From: CAZEHS01 sp964424355
Lineage (GTDB): Bacteria; Bacillota; Clostridia; Peptostreptococcales; Acidaminobacteraceae
Direction of reading: 5' to 3'
Assembly: GCA_964424355.1 (NCBI GenBank)
Contig: CAYRIO010000005.1
Location: forward strand, 62,001 to 126,000
DNA length: 64,000 bases
Shown: piece by piece, positions 41,075-49,507 of the stretch
How the letters are laid out: every line of letters starts with the position of its first letter
How positions within the stretch are numbered: the stretch's first letter is position 1
The notes under the pieces: model-generated
The model's database searches: none
The model's input: the letters and a program-made list of their open reading frames with translations, nothing else
What the model was told of the DNA's origin: nothing
Position numbers and translations under genes: made by a program

Positions 41075-41954
41075 TCAGTTCTTTGGACAATTCCTTCTGA
41101 ATAAAGGGCATCTTTCAGCCGAAGATTTGCTGCCGGTTCTTGATGAAACCGCAAAGACCCATGTGAAGCTAGGCACCATGGCAGTGAGCAACCGCCTGTT
41201 GACACCGGCGCAGGTGGAAGAGATCCACGCCATCCAGGCCAGTGAGGATAAACGGTTCGGTCAGATCGCCATTGAGCAGGACTACCTCACCGCGGATCAA
41301 TTGGATGATCTGCTGTCAACTCAAAAGAATGAACACCACCAAATGGTACAGGTTCTTCTGGACCGAGGGATTTTCAACCTGGAAGAGTTGGACCAAATTA
41401 TGGAAGATTACCGGGAATCCAATGCTTTGAACGAAGAATCCATGGAGGCCCTGAAGAATGGCGAAGTGGATACCTACGTGGACCTGTTCCTGAACCTCCA
41501 TGAATCCTTTGATGCGGGCACCTGCCGGGATTATGTGTCCCTGTATCTGAAAAGCTTCATCCGGTTTGTGGATCAGAATATCCGGTTTGAGACCTTGCGC
41601 AAGGTGGAGGACTATCAGGCCACCTATCTGTCGACTCAGGTTCTGGAAGGTACCACTCGACTTATCACCGGGATCGGCGGCAGTGCAGATGCCTTCATGC
41701 AGCTGGCTGTCCACTTTTCCCAAGAGCCGGAGGAAGAAATCGAAGACATCATGGAAGACGCTGTCGGTGAATTCCTGAACCTGCAGAACGGGCTGTTTGC
41801 TGTGAACATGTCCGATAAAGGGGTGGAGCTGAACATGGAACCCCAGATTTATCTCACCAATGCCTTGCTGTGCGGCAGCCAGGCCTATTATGTGCTCCCC
41901 GTCATTGCCCCCTGGGGACGGACGGATCTGGTGCTGGGACTGCTGGACGACTGA
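41067..41954 (+). CDS. CheX-type phosphatase domain with N-terminal MshEN-like repeats
   Basis: 295 aa. The N-terminal 115 residues hold three repeats of the form FGQFLLNKGHLSAEDLLPVL, KLGTMAVSNRLLTPAQVEEI and RFGQIAIEQDYLTADQLDDL, resembling GSPII_E_N/MshEN modules, some of which bind cyclic di-GMP. The C-terminal half (about 150-295) looks like CheX/CheC: the helix MEDAVGEFLNLQNG carries the E-x2-N catalytic pair (EFLN), and an IYLTNALLCGS strand follows. It may remove phosphate from the CheY-like protein encoded just upstream. GGAG precedes ATG 41067. Confidence 0.7.
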   Translation: MFSQFFGQFLLNKGHLSAEDLLPVLDETAKTHVKLGTMAVSNRLLTPAQVEEIHAIQASEDKRFGQIAIEQDYLTADQLDDLLSTQKNEHHQMVQVLLDRGIFNLEELDQIMEDYRESNALNEESMEALKNGEVDTYVDLFLNLHESFDAGTCRDYVSLYLKSFIRFVDQNIRFETLRKVEDYQATYLSTQVLEGTTRLITGIGGSADAFMQLAVHFSQEPEEEIEDIMEDAVGEFLNLQNGLFAVNMSDKGVELNMEPQIYLTNALLCGSQAYYVLPVIAPWGRTDLVLGLLDD

Positions 41955-41987
41955 GGGGTTGAAACAGCATCTGTTCAATAATGAGGA

Positions 41988-42023
41988 GGAGAAGCATCTG
42001 GTTTAGCCAAGTGCTTCTCCTTT
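41988..42023 (+). terminator. Terminator of the cheY-cheX module
   Basis: GGAGAAGCA (41988-41996) pairs perfectly with TGCTTCTCC (42012-42020), then TTT. Confidence 0.7.
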
Positions 42024-42068
42024 GCAGTCCGCCAGAGGGTATAATTATTTCTGTGGGGGTGTTAGCTG

Positions 42069-42995
42069 ATGGTGAAGCAGCGTCTTTCTATTGGGCGGCT
42101 GAGTATTGCAGCTGCGGGGGTGTTTTGGGGGACTTCCGGTATTTTTGCACAATATCTTCTCAATGAAGGGCTTTCCGCCGAATGGGTTTCCTTCTTGAGG
42201 CTTGGTATCGGTTGTCTTGTTTTAACAGGAACGGTAGCATCGACAAATCCCGGGCTCCTCCGAATCGACGGCCGTGGGCTGCTTCTGGCTGCCTTTCTAG
42301 GCTTGATTTCCCAAGCGGGATTTAATCTGCTTTACTATAATGCAATTCATCTGATCGGCGTTGCGCCATCTGCGGTACTGCTCTACACGGCACCCTTCTT
42401 CCTGCTGCTCTGGTCGGTACTATTCTTCGGGGAGCGGGTCAATCTCTGGAAGCTGGCAGCGGTCATGATCTGTTTTTCCGGATGCCTGCTCGCTGTGACG
42501 GAGGGGCATCTTGAAATGCTACAGGTATCCCTTTCGGGGGTGATGTTGGCACTATTGGCGGCAGTTTCTTACTCCCTGATGAGTGCGGTGAGCAAAGGGT
42601 TCATGGACTCTTATGCATCGGCGACTGTACTGATCTACAGCTTTTTTTTTGGCGCGGTGGCACTGTTGCCCTATGCCGCCGCTTTTGGACATCTCCCTGC
42701 TCGTTTAAGTGTTCCGGTAGCTCTGGCGAGCATCGGACTGGGTGTCATCCCCTCAGCTCTGTCGTACAGCCTGTATTTGTATGGAATCACCACGGGAGTG
42801 GAACTTAGTCAGGCTGGGGTCATCAGCACCTTGGAAATGGTCTGCTCCGTCTTGCTGGCGGGGGCGTTTTTCCACGAATCATTGGGACCGGTAAGGCTGG
42901 CAGGGATTGGCCTGATCCTCATGGCCATTGTGATGATGAACCGGCCAGCGGGGTCGGTCCTTCAAACCTTCGCGGAAGAGGAACTGCAAGAATAG
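42069..42995 (+). CDS. EamA (DMT superfamily) transporter
   Basis: 308 aa with ten predicted membrane helices in two EamA repeats (about 10-140 and 155-295). AAAGVFWGTSGIFAQYLL opens the first repeat; LLYTAPFFLLLWSVLFFGER and VELSQAGVISTLEMVCSVLL are typical. Family members export amino acids or other metabolites; the substrate cannot be read. GGGGGTG precedes ATG 42069 and a TATAAT at 42040-42045 lies just after the preceding terminator. Monocistronic. Confidence 0.88.
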   Translation: MVKQRLSIGRLSIAAAGVFWGTSGIFAQYLLNEGLSAEWVSFLRLGIGCLVLTGTVASTNPGLLRIDGRGLLLAAFLGLISQAGFNLLYYNAIHLIGVAPSAVLLYTAPFFLLLWSVLFFGERVNLWKLAAVMICFSGCLLAVTEGHLEMLQVSLSGVMLALLAAVSYSLMSAVSKGFMDSYASATVLIYSFFFGAVALLPYAAAFGHLPARLSVPVALASIGLGVIPSALSYSLYLYGITTGVELSQAGVISTLEMVCSVLLAGAFFHESLGPVRLAGIGLILMAIVMMNRPAGSVLQTFAEEELQE

Positions 42996-43092
42996 ACAAG
43001 AGACGGCCTGGCAGATGCCCTCGAATGAGCCGCAATCAGGTATTGGCCGCCGATGACAGAAAGGCCTAATGGCTGGAGATAACATTTAACTA

Positions 43093-43122
43093 TTGACTTT
43101 CCGTAACAATTTGGTTTACAAT
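43093..43122 (+). promoter_or_regulatory. Promoter of the T-box/aspS operon
   Basis: TTGACT (43093-43098), 18 bp, TACAAT (43117-43122). Confidence 0.75.
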
Positions 43123-43134
43123 CAAGAAAATCAT

Positions 43135-43422
43135 ACCTAACAACCTTGACGGGAAGAGTACCCTGTATTCAGATGTTTCAGCGAGCCGGTGACAGTGAGA
43201 GTCCGGTACGGAGAGACAGGCGAAGAACATCCCCGAGTTGCCAACCGAAAGCGTAAGCGAGTAGACTTGGCCGGTTCCGGACCGTTAACCCCGGTAGATA
43301 TCGACAGCCTCAAGCCGTCCGTATCGAAATTGAGTGGATTGATCTTCGGATCAGTCAATTTGGGTGGTACCACGGAGAGCCTTCAAGCCTTTCGTCCCTT
43401 GACCGGGATGGAAGGTTTTTTT
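43135..43422 (+). ncRNA. T-box riboswitch upstream of aspS-gatC
   Basis: The conserved T-box sequence GGGTGGTACCACGG is at about 43362-43375. Upstream is a long stem I region with an AGTA-type bulge (GAAGAGTACC) and the distal GAGCCGG...AGTGAGAG segment. After it, CCTTTCGTCCC (43388-43398) pairs with GGGATGGAAGG (43405-43415), followed by seven T: the terminator. In the usual specifier position the sequence is GAAGAACATC, so the specifier is probably AAC (43226-43228), an Asn codon. Uncharged tRNA(Asn) would then turn on the operon. Confidence 0.88.
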
Positions 43423-43476
43423 GTTTTTGAAATCGGTGTTGTGGGTAATGAGTGACAAGATAAGGAGGTAAGGAAC

Positions 43477-45576
43477 ATGGCTGAAACATTAGGAAGTTTG
43501 AAACGGAGTCATTACTGCGGAGAGATCCGGGAATCCCATATCGATACGGAAGCGGTGCTGATGGGCTGGGCCCAACGGCGGCGGGACCTGGGGGGCGTGA
43601 TCTTCATCGATCTCCGGGATAACTCCGGCATCGCCCAGGTGGTCATCGATGCCCGGGATGTGGATGAGGCGGATTTCATCAAGGCGGAGAAGATCCGTGG
43701 GGAGTATGTCATCGCCGTATCCGGCATCATTGAAAAGCGGGATGAAGAGACCGTGAATCCCCTGATTGAAACCGGCACCGTGGAGGTTCGGGCGAAAAAG
43801 ATCAAGATCCTTTCGGAGGCGAAAACCCCTCCCTTTGCCATAGAGGAAAAAAGCACGGTCCGGGAAGAACTGCGGCTGAAGCACCGGTACCTGGACCTGC
43901 GACGGCCGGATCTTTACCGGAACCTGCAGCTGCGGCAGCAGGTGACCCAGGCGGTCCGCCAGTTCCTGATCAGCCAGCGGTTCATGGAGGTGGAGACCCC
44001 GGTGCTGACCAAGAGCACCCCGGAGGGGGCCCGGGATTATCTGGTGCCCAGCCGGGTGACCAAGGGCAGCTTCTACGCCCTGCCCCAGAGCCCTCAAATT
44101 TACAAGCAGCTCCTGATGGTGGCCGGGATCGACCGGTATTTCCAGGTGGCCCGCTGCTTCCGGGATGAGGACCTCCGGGCAGACCGTCAGCCGGAATTCA
44201 CCCAGGTGGATATGGAAATGAGCTTTGTGGACGAGGCGGATGTGACCTCTCTGCTTGAAAAGCTGTTCTCGGATATGTTCCGGACGGTCCTGGGGAAAGA
44301 GATTCCCCTGCCCTTCGCCCGGATGACCTGGCAGGATGCCATGGATAAATACGGGGTGGATAAGCCGGATCTGCGGTTCGGCATGGAGATTGTGGATCTG
44401 ACGGAGATCGCATCCACGTGCAGCTTCGAGGTGTTCCGGAAGGTCACAGAGGCCGGGGGCGTGGTCCGCGCCATCAACGCCAAGGGCTGTGGGGATCTGA
44501 CCCGCACCGAGATCGAGGAATTGACAAAGAAGGCCGTCTCCTACGGCGGCAAGGGCATGGCCTGGATTGCCATCCGGGAGAACGGGGAGCTGTACTCCGT
44601 CCTGACCAAGTTCTTCAAAGAGGAAGAGTTGAAGGCCATGGTGGAGAAGCTTCAGGGAGAGCCAGGGGATTTCATCATTTTCTGTGCCGATAAGCTGGAG
44701 GCGGTCCGCACCATTTTGGGAAGCATCCGCTTGGATCTGGGAGATCTCCGGGGCCTCCGCAAGAAGGACGATATGGCCTTCCTGGTGGTCACCGAATTCC
44801 CCCTGCTGGAATGGAACGCCGAGGACAGCCGCTATGTGGCTATGCACCACCCCTTCACAATGCCGGTGGAGGAGGATATCCACCTGATGGATACGGATCC
44901 CTTGAAGGTGCGCGCCAAGGCCTACGATGTGGTCCTCAACGGCACGGAGCTGGGCAGCGGCAGTATCCGGATCCATATCCGGGAGCTTCAGAAGAAGATG
45001 TTCAAACTGCTGGGCTTCTCGGATACCGATGCTCACGACCGGTTCGGCTTCATGCTGGATGCGTTCCAATATGGCACACCACCCCACGGCGGCTTCGCCT
45101 TCGGGATGGACCGGCTGATCATGCTGATGGTGGGGGCGGAGAGCATCCGGGATGTCATCGCCTTCCCCAAAATGCGGGACGGTTCCTGCGCCATGAGCCA
45201 GAGCCCCTCCAAGGTGAGCATGGCCCAGCTGAAGGAACTGGACCTGATCTCCGGCCTGAGCGACTATGTCCATGTTGAACCGGAGAAGCCCCAGGTATCC
45301 GGGGAAGATGTGGACTATGTGGCAGCCCTTTCTCGGCTGGCCTTCACAGAGGAGGAAAAGGAAGAACTGACCCGCAACCTCCGGGATATCATCGCCTTTG
45401 CGGATAAATTGAACGAGCTGGATGTGGCGGGGCTGGACCCCGTGGCCCATGTCATGCCCATCGAGAACGTGTTCAGACCGGATGTCTGCAGCACCTTCGA
45501 GAATCGGGATGCCTTGCTGGCCAATGCACCCGCCCAGCGGGATCACTGTTTCTTTGTCCCCAAAGTCGTAGAATAG
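43477..45576 (+). CDS. aspS-gatC: Aspartyl-tRNA synthetase fused to amidotransferase subunit GatC
   Basis: 699 aa. Residues 1 to about 600 are a bacterial AspRS: OB-fold (MGWAQRRRDLGGVIFIDLRD), class II motif 2 (RCFRDEDLRADRQPEFTQVD), the bacterial GAD insertion (about 290-420) and motif 3 (GFAFGMDRLIMLMVGAESIR). From about residue 608 to the end a full GatC follows (VDYVAALSRLAFTEEEKEEL, then the LNELDVAGLDPVAHV and NAPAQRDHCFFVPKVVE signatures). The frame is continuous, with no stop or start codon between the parts. The fusion joins the enzyme that makes Asp-tRNA(Asn) to the amidotransferase that converts it. GatA and GatB genes follow. AGGAGG precedes ATG 43477. Confidence 0.95.
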   Translation: MAETLGSLKRSHYCGEIRESHIDTEAVLMGWAQRRRDLGGVIFIDLRDNSGIAQVVIDARDVDEADFIKAEKIRGEYVIAVSGIIEKRDEETVNPLIETGTVEVRAKKIKILSEAKTPPFAIEEKSTVREELRLKHRYLDLRRPDLYRNLQLRQQVTQAVRQFLISQRFMEVETPVLTKSTPEGARDYLVPSRVTKGSFYALPQSPQIYKQLLMVAGIDRYFQVARCFRDEDLRADRQPEFTQVDMEMSFVDEADVTSLLEKLFSDMFRTVLGKEIPLPFARMTWQDAMDKYGVDKPDLRFGMEIVDLTEIASTCSFEVFRKVTEAGGVVRAINAKGCGDLTRTEIEELTKKAVSYGGKGMAWIAIRENGELYSVLTKFFKEEELKAMVEKLQGEPGDFIIFCADKLEAVRTILGSIRLDLGDLRGLRKKDDMAFLVVTEFPLLEWNAEDSRYVAMHHPFTMPVEEDIHLMDTDPLKVRAKAYDVVLNGTELGSGSIRIHIRELQKKMFKLLGFSDTDAHDRFGFMLDAFQYGTPPHGGFAFGMDRLIMLMVGAESIRDVIAFPKMRDGSCAMSQSPSKVSMAQLKELDLISGLSDYVHVEPEKPQVSGEDVDYVAALSRLAFTEEEKEELTRNLRDIIAFADKLNELDVAGLDPVAHVMPIENVFRPDVCSTFENRDALLANAPAQRDHCFFVPKVVE

Positions 45577-45588
45577 GAGGAAGACCCG

Positions 45589-47037
45589 ATGAAACTCAAC
45601 GAATTGACCATACATGAACAGAAAACAATGCTTGAAAGCGGGCAAACCTCAAGCGTAGAGCTGACGAAAGCCTGCTTTGAACACATTGAAAAGACCGATG
45701 GAGAAATCGGCGCGTGGATCACCCTGTGTCAGGACCGTGCCATGGAACAGGCCAGGGGAATAGACGCCAAACGTGCCAAAGGGGAAGTCCTCGGCAGTCT
45801 GGCCGGAATCCCGGCGGGGCTCAAGGACAACATGTGCACCACGGAGATGCCCACCACCTGCGGCTCCCGGATGCTGGAGAACTACACCTCCCCCTTCAAC
45901 GCCACGGTGGTAGAGAAGCTGAAAGCGGCCGATGCCGTGGTGCTGGGCAAGCTGAACATGGACGAGTTCGCCATGGGCTCCTCCAATGAGAACTCCTATT
46001 TCAACCCGGTTCGCAATCCAGTGGATCTCAGCCGGGTTCCCGGGGGCAGCTCCGGCGGTTCGGCGGCGGCAGTAGCCGGGAATCAGGCGGCCTTCACCCT
46101 GGGCTCCGATACCGGCGGTTCCATCCGACAACCCGCTTCCTTTTGCGGCGTGGTAGGGCTGAAGCCCACCTATGGTGCGGTTTCCCGGTATGGGCTGGTG
46201 GCCTTCGCCTCTTCCTTGGACCAGATAGGTCCCTTGACCAAGGATGTCACGGATATGGCCCTGGTCATGAACGTCATCGCGGGTCATGATGCCAAGGATT
46301 CCACGTCTGCCCCGGTGGCCTGGCCCGATTTCACCGAAAGCCTGAAGGCGGATATCAAGGGAATGAGAATCGCTTTGCCGAAGGAATACTTCTCCAAGGG
46401 TCTCAACGGGGAAGTGAAGGGGTCCATCCTCGACGCGGCCAAGAAATTCGAAGCCCTGGGGGCTATCGTGGAAGAGGTCAGCGTGACGACGATGGAATAT
46501 GCCCTCCCGGCCTACTACATCATCTCTTCGGCAGAGGCCTCCTCCAACCTGGCCCGTTTCGACGGGGTACAGTACGGTTTCCGGGCCGAGCAGTTCGACG
46601 ACCTGGCAGACCTGTATGTGCAGAGCCGCAGCCAAGGCTTCGGCAAGGAAGTGAAGCGCCGGATCCTGTTGGGCACCTACGCCCTCAGCTCTGGGTACTA
46701 CGATGCTTACTACAAGAAGGCTCAACAGGTCCGCAGCCTGATCCGCAAGGAGTTCAGCGGGATCTTCAAAAAATACGATATGGTCCTCTCGCCGGTAGCG
46801 CCCACGACAGCGTGGAAGCTGGGAGAGAAGAGCAAGGACCCTCTGGAAATGTACATGGAGGATATCTACACCGTGCCCATCAACATCGCCGGTGTTCCGG
46901 CCCTGTCCCTTCCCTGCGGGAAAGATTCCAGCGGCCTGCCCATCGGGATGCAGCTGATCGGCAAGGCCTTCGACGAAAAAACACTGATCCGGGCAGCTTA
47001 TACCTATGAGCAGGCCACAACCAAGGAAAGGAGGTAA
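45589..47037 (+). CDS. gatA: Asp/Glu-tRNA amidotransferase subunit A
   Basis: 482 aa, amidase-signature enzyme that releases ammonia from glutamine for GatB. The catalytic triad is intact: Lys79 (AGLKDNM), Ser154 (PGGSSGGSAAAVA) and Ser178 (GSDTGGSIRQPASFCG), at the same positions as in characterised GatA. AGGAGG precedes ATG 45589, 12 nt after aspS-gatC. gatB starts 4 nt after its stop. Confidence 0.96.
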   Translation: MKLNELTIHEQKTMLESGQTSSVELTKACFEHIEKTDGEIGAWITLCQDRAMEQARGIDAKRAKGEVLGSLAGIPAGLKDNMCTTEMPTTCGSRMLENYTSPFNATVVEKLKAADAVVLGKLNMDEFAMGSSNENSYFNPVRNPVDLSRVPGGSSGGSAAAVAGNQAAFTLGSDTGGSIRQPASFCGVVGLKPTYGAVSRYGLVAFASSLDQIGPLTKDVTDMALVMNVIAGHDAKDSTSAPVAWPDFTESLKADIKGMRIALPKEYFSKGLNGEVKGSILDAAKKFEALGAIVEEVSVTTMEYALPAYYIISSAEASSNLARFDGVQYGFRAEQFDDLADLYVQSRSQGFGKEVKRRILLGTYALSSGYYDAYYKKAQQVRSLIRKEFSGIFKKYDMVLSPVAPTTAWKLGEKSKDPLEMYMEDIYTVPINIAGVPALSLPCGKDSSGLPIGMQLIGKAFDEKTLIRAAYTYEQATTKERR

Positions 47038-47041
47038 CGCC

Positions 47042-48475
47042 ATGACTGCCAAGGACTATGAAATCGTAATGGGGCTTGAGGTCCACGTGGAGCTGAAAAC
47101 TGAAACCAAGATTTTCTGCGGCTGTTCCACAGTCTTCGGAGCGCCTCCCAACACCCAGGTGTGCCCTGTGTGCCTGGGCTTTCCGGGGACGTTGCCGGTA
47201 CTCAACGGCAAAGTGGTGGATTACGCGGTAAAGGCTGGAATCGCCACCAACTGTGAAATCACCCCTTACGGCAAGCAGGACCGGAAGAACTACTTCTACC
47301 CGGATTCCCCCAAGGCCTATCAGATCAGCCAATACGACCTCCCCCTGTGCCACGACGGCTATATCGATATCGAGGTCCTGGGCGAAACCAAGCGGATCGG
47401 CATTACCCGGATCCATATCGAAGAGGATGCGGGGAAACTCATCCATGACGGGGAAGGGACCCTGATTGACTACAATCGGGGCGGTGTGCCCCTGATCGAG
47501 ATCGTTTCGGAGCCGGATTTCCGGTCTGCCGAGGACGTGCGGGCTTATCTGCTGAAGCTCCGGGCTATTTTACTCTACGCCGGGGTTTCCGACTGCCGCA
47601 TGAACGAAGGCTCCTTCCGCTGCGATGTGAACCTCTCCGTCCGCCCGAAAGGCGAGAGCGAGTTCGGCACCCGGACGGAGATGAAGAACCTCAACTCCTT
47701 CAGCTTCATCAACAAGGCTATCGAGCATGAAACCCACCGTCAGATTGCCCTGATCATGGGCGGGGGCAAGGTGACCCAGGAAACCCGCCGCTGGGATCAG
47801 GCCGCTGGAAAATCCGTGTCCATGCGGACCAAGGAAGATGCCCACGACTACCGGTACTTCCCGGATCCGGACCTGATGCCCATCGTCGTGACAGAAGATA
47901 AGATCCGACAACTGGAAGCCCAGCTGCCCCAATTGCCGGATGCCCGAAAGGCTCTCTATATCAAGAAATACGATCTCAGTGCCTACGATGCGGAGCAGCT
48001 GGTCTCCTCCCGAGCCATCGCCGACTACTTCGAGGCTGCGGCCCAGGGCTGCGACAGCGCCAAGCAGCTGGCCAACCTCATCACCACCGAAGTGTTCCGC
48101 CTCCTGGGGGACCAGGAAGGGGATGAAGCGGTGCCGCCCTTCATGCCGGAGCATCTCAGGGCTCTGGTGAACCGCATCGCCGACGAAACCATCAACATCG
48201 GCATCGGCAAGAAGGTGCTGGGAGCCATGTGGGCCGGAGAAGGACACCCCGATACCATCATTGAAGCCCAGGATCTGAAACAGATCAGTGACGAAGCGGT
48301 CCTGCAGCCCATTGTGGACGCCGTGGTAGCCGCCGGAACCAAAGCCGTGGCCGAATACCAGGCAGGCAAGGAAAAAGCCCTGCAGTCCCTGGTGGGCCAG
48401 ATTATGGCGAAAACCAAGGGCAAGGCCAATCCGCGGAAGGTGAACGAACTGTTGGAGAAAGCGGTTCGGAACTGA
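47042..48475 (+). CDS. gatB: Asp/Glu-tRNA amidotransferase subunit B
   Basis: 477 aa. Phosphorylates the tRNA-bound Asp (or Glu) and replaces the phosphate with ammonia. IVMGLEVHVELKTETKIFCG at the N-terminus, CPVCLGFPGTLPVLN (zinc/Cys motif), DRKNYFYPDSPKAYQISQYD and HIEEDAGKLIHDG are family signatures. The C-terminal YqeY-like tail ends in TKGKANPRKVNELL. AAGGAGG precedes ATG 47042. Last gene of the aspS-gatC-gatA-gatB operon, ending in a strong terminator. Confidence 0.96.
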   Translation: MTAKDYEIVMGLEVHVELKTETKIFCGCSTVFGAPPNTQVCPVCLGFPGTLPVLNGKVVDYAVKAGIATNCEITPYGKQDRKNYFYPDSPKAYQISQYDLPLCHDGYIDIEVLGETKRIGITRIHIEEDAGKLIHDGEGTLIDYNRGGVPLIEIVSEPDFRSAEDVRAYLLKLRAILLYAGVSDCRMNEGSFRCDVNLSVRPKGESEFGTRTEMKNLNSFSFINKAIEHETHRQIALIMGGGKVTQETRRWDQAAGKSVSMRTKEDAHDYRYFPDPDLMPIVVTEDKIRQLEAQLPQLPDARKALYIKKYDLSAYDAEQLVSSRAIADYFEAAAQGCDSAKQLANLITTEVFRLLGDQEGDEAVPPFMPEHLRALVNRIADETINIGIGKKVLGAMWAGEGHPDTIIEAQDLKQISDEAVLQPIVDAVVAAGTKAVAEYQAGKEKALQSLVGQIMAKTKGKANPRKVNELLEKAVRN

Positions 48476-48514
48476 TGAAAATGTAAAGAACGGACACGTT
48501 TCCCCCCAATAAAA

Positions 48515-48562
48515 AAATCCCGCTTGTGCTGCTAAGATTTAGGCAGTATAAGTGGGATTTTT
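48515..48562 (+). terminator. Terminator of the gat operon
   Basis: AAATCCCGCTT pairs with AAGTGGGATTT (one G-T pair), with an inner CTGC/GCAG stem, and a T run after. Confidence 0.85.
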
Positions 48563-48712
48563 ATGACTCGGCCTATGGATCCTAAGAAGATACAGGCGAA
48601 CCACCTTATACAGCAGAAACAAAAATCGCCGGCAAAATGGTTCGAATCAATGAACCAGCGTCCGCTGTGGTTTCAAGGGTATGTAATGCCGGTGAAACTT
48701 GAAAAGAACTGA
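48563..48712 (+). CDS. Possible 49-aa small protein
   Basis: The frame MTRPMDPKKIQANHLIQQKQ continues with KSPAKWFESMNQRPLW and ends VMPVKLEKN before TGA 48710-48712. It is basic and protein-like in composition (several Gln, Lys, Trp) and stands out in an otherwise gene-free 380-bp gap. The weak point is the start: ATG 48563 follows the terminator T tract directly and has no Shine-Dalgarno site, and neither has the second ATG at 48575. It may be a remnant or a chance frame. The rest of the gap to 48854 seems to hold promoter DNA for the next gene. Confidence 0.3.
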   Translation: MTRPMDPKKIQANHLIQQKQKSPAKWFESMNQRPLWFQGYVMPVKLEKN

Positions 48713-48854
48713 TGTTTTGAGCCTCTGATTAACTGGAATGGTATTTTATGAGGGGTCATCAGCAGGTGGTGTTTCACGATGGATAATGTGTCATAATAAG
48801 CAGGAATACATGTTGGGACGGATGGGATTCAAGTCATACTTCAGGAGTGTTGTC

Positions 48855-49421
48855 ATGGATAGAAGCAGAAATCTGGTAGTTGTAGCACACTGTATTTTGA
48901 ATGGAAATGCAAAAGTCGGGGGCATTTGTACCTACAAAGGCGCCATGAGGGAGATTGTCACATCTCTGATGGGTCGGGATATTGCCATTTTTCAGCTGCC
49001 TTGTCCGGAAATGCAGGTGTTGGGTTGTCGCCGCTGGGGGCATGTGAAGGAGCAGCTGGATACCCCGTTTTTCAGGGATGCATGCCAAAAAATGCTGAAG
49101 GATTCGGTGATGCAGATTCAGGACTACTGTGCGAATGGCTATCGGGTCCTGGGGGTGATTGGCATCGATGGGAGTCCCAGCTGCGGCGTTCGCAGCACGT
49201 GCTCATCACCCCGGTGGCAGGGCGATTTCATAGACGCTGAAGAGACACAGGGGCGGATTGGCAGTCTCAAAATGATTTCGGGTCAGGGCGTGTTTATTGA
49301 AGAGCTGGCAAGCATGCTCTCGAATGCGGGGCTGGAAATCCCTTTTACTGCGGTTGATGAGGGGGACCCCTTGGGGGATTTGAAAACCTTTCATGGGTGG
49401 CTTGATGGTATCGACATATAG
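48855..49421 (+). CDS. TudS-related putative desulfidase (CD3072-like, DUF523 relative)
   Basis: About 188 aa. VVVAHCILNGNAKVGG, IFQLPCPEMQVLGCRRWGH and GVIGIDGSPSCGVRSTCSSP give the cysteines expected for a 4Fe-4S TudS-type protein (TudS removes sulfur from 2-thiouracil). The layout matches the C. difficile CD3072-like branch, whose substrate is unknown. ATG 48855 (AGGAG 10 nt upstream) is preferred to the in-frame ATG 48738. It lies upstream of a URO-D protein and an ABC transporter, but a terminator hairpin separates it from them. Confidence 0.75.
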   Translation: MDRSRNLVVVAHCILNGNAKVGGICTYKGAMREIVTSLMGRDIAIFQLPCPEMQVLGCRRWGHVKEQLDTPFFRDACQKMLKDSVMQIQDYCANGYRVLGVIGIDGSPSCGVRSTCSSPRWQGDFIDAEETQGRIGSLKMISGQGVFIEELASMLSNAGLEIPFTAVDEGDPLGDLKTFHGWLDGIDI

Positions 49422-49441
49422 GGATTCCAAATGCTGAGACG

Positions 49442-49481
49442 GGCCGCATTCAATTATTTAATTGGATGCGGCCTGTTTTTT
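49442..49481 (+). terminator. Hairpin terminator between the desulfidase and URO-D genes
   Basis: GGCCGCAT and CAATT pair with AATTG and ATGCGGCC (49442-49473), followed by TGTTTTTT. Only 26 bp remain before ATG 49508, too little for a separate promoter. The downstream genes must rely on read-through, or on a promoter lying within the hairpin or desulfidase gene. Confidence 0.8.
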
Positions 49482-49507
49482 CCGGTAGGATATTTGAGGA
49501 GGCCTGT

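Noticed and set aside
43189..43455. 88-codon open frame in front of aspS
   Set aside because: It lies in the T-box RNA; the conserved bases are those of the riboswitch, not of a protein.
43489..45645. 718-codon minus-strand open frame opposite aspS-gatC
   Set aside because: Antisense shadow of a G+C-rich gene; the plus strand has all AspRS and GatC motifs.
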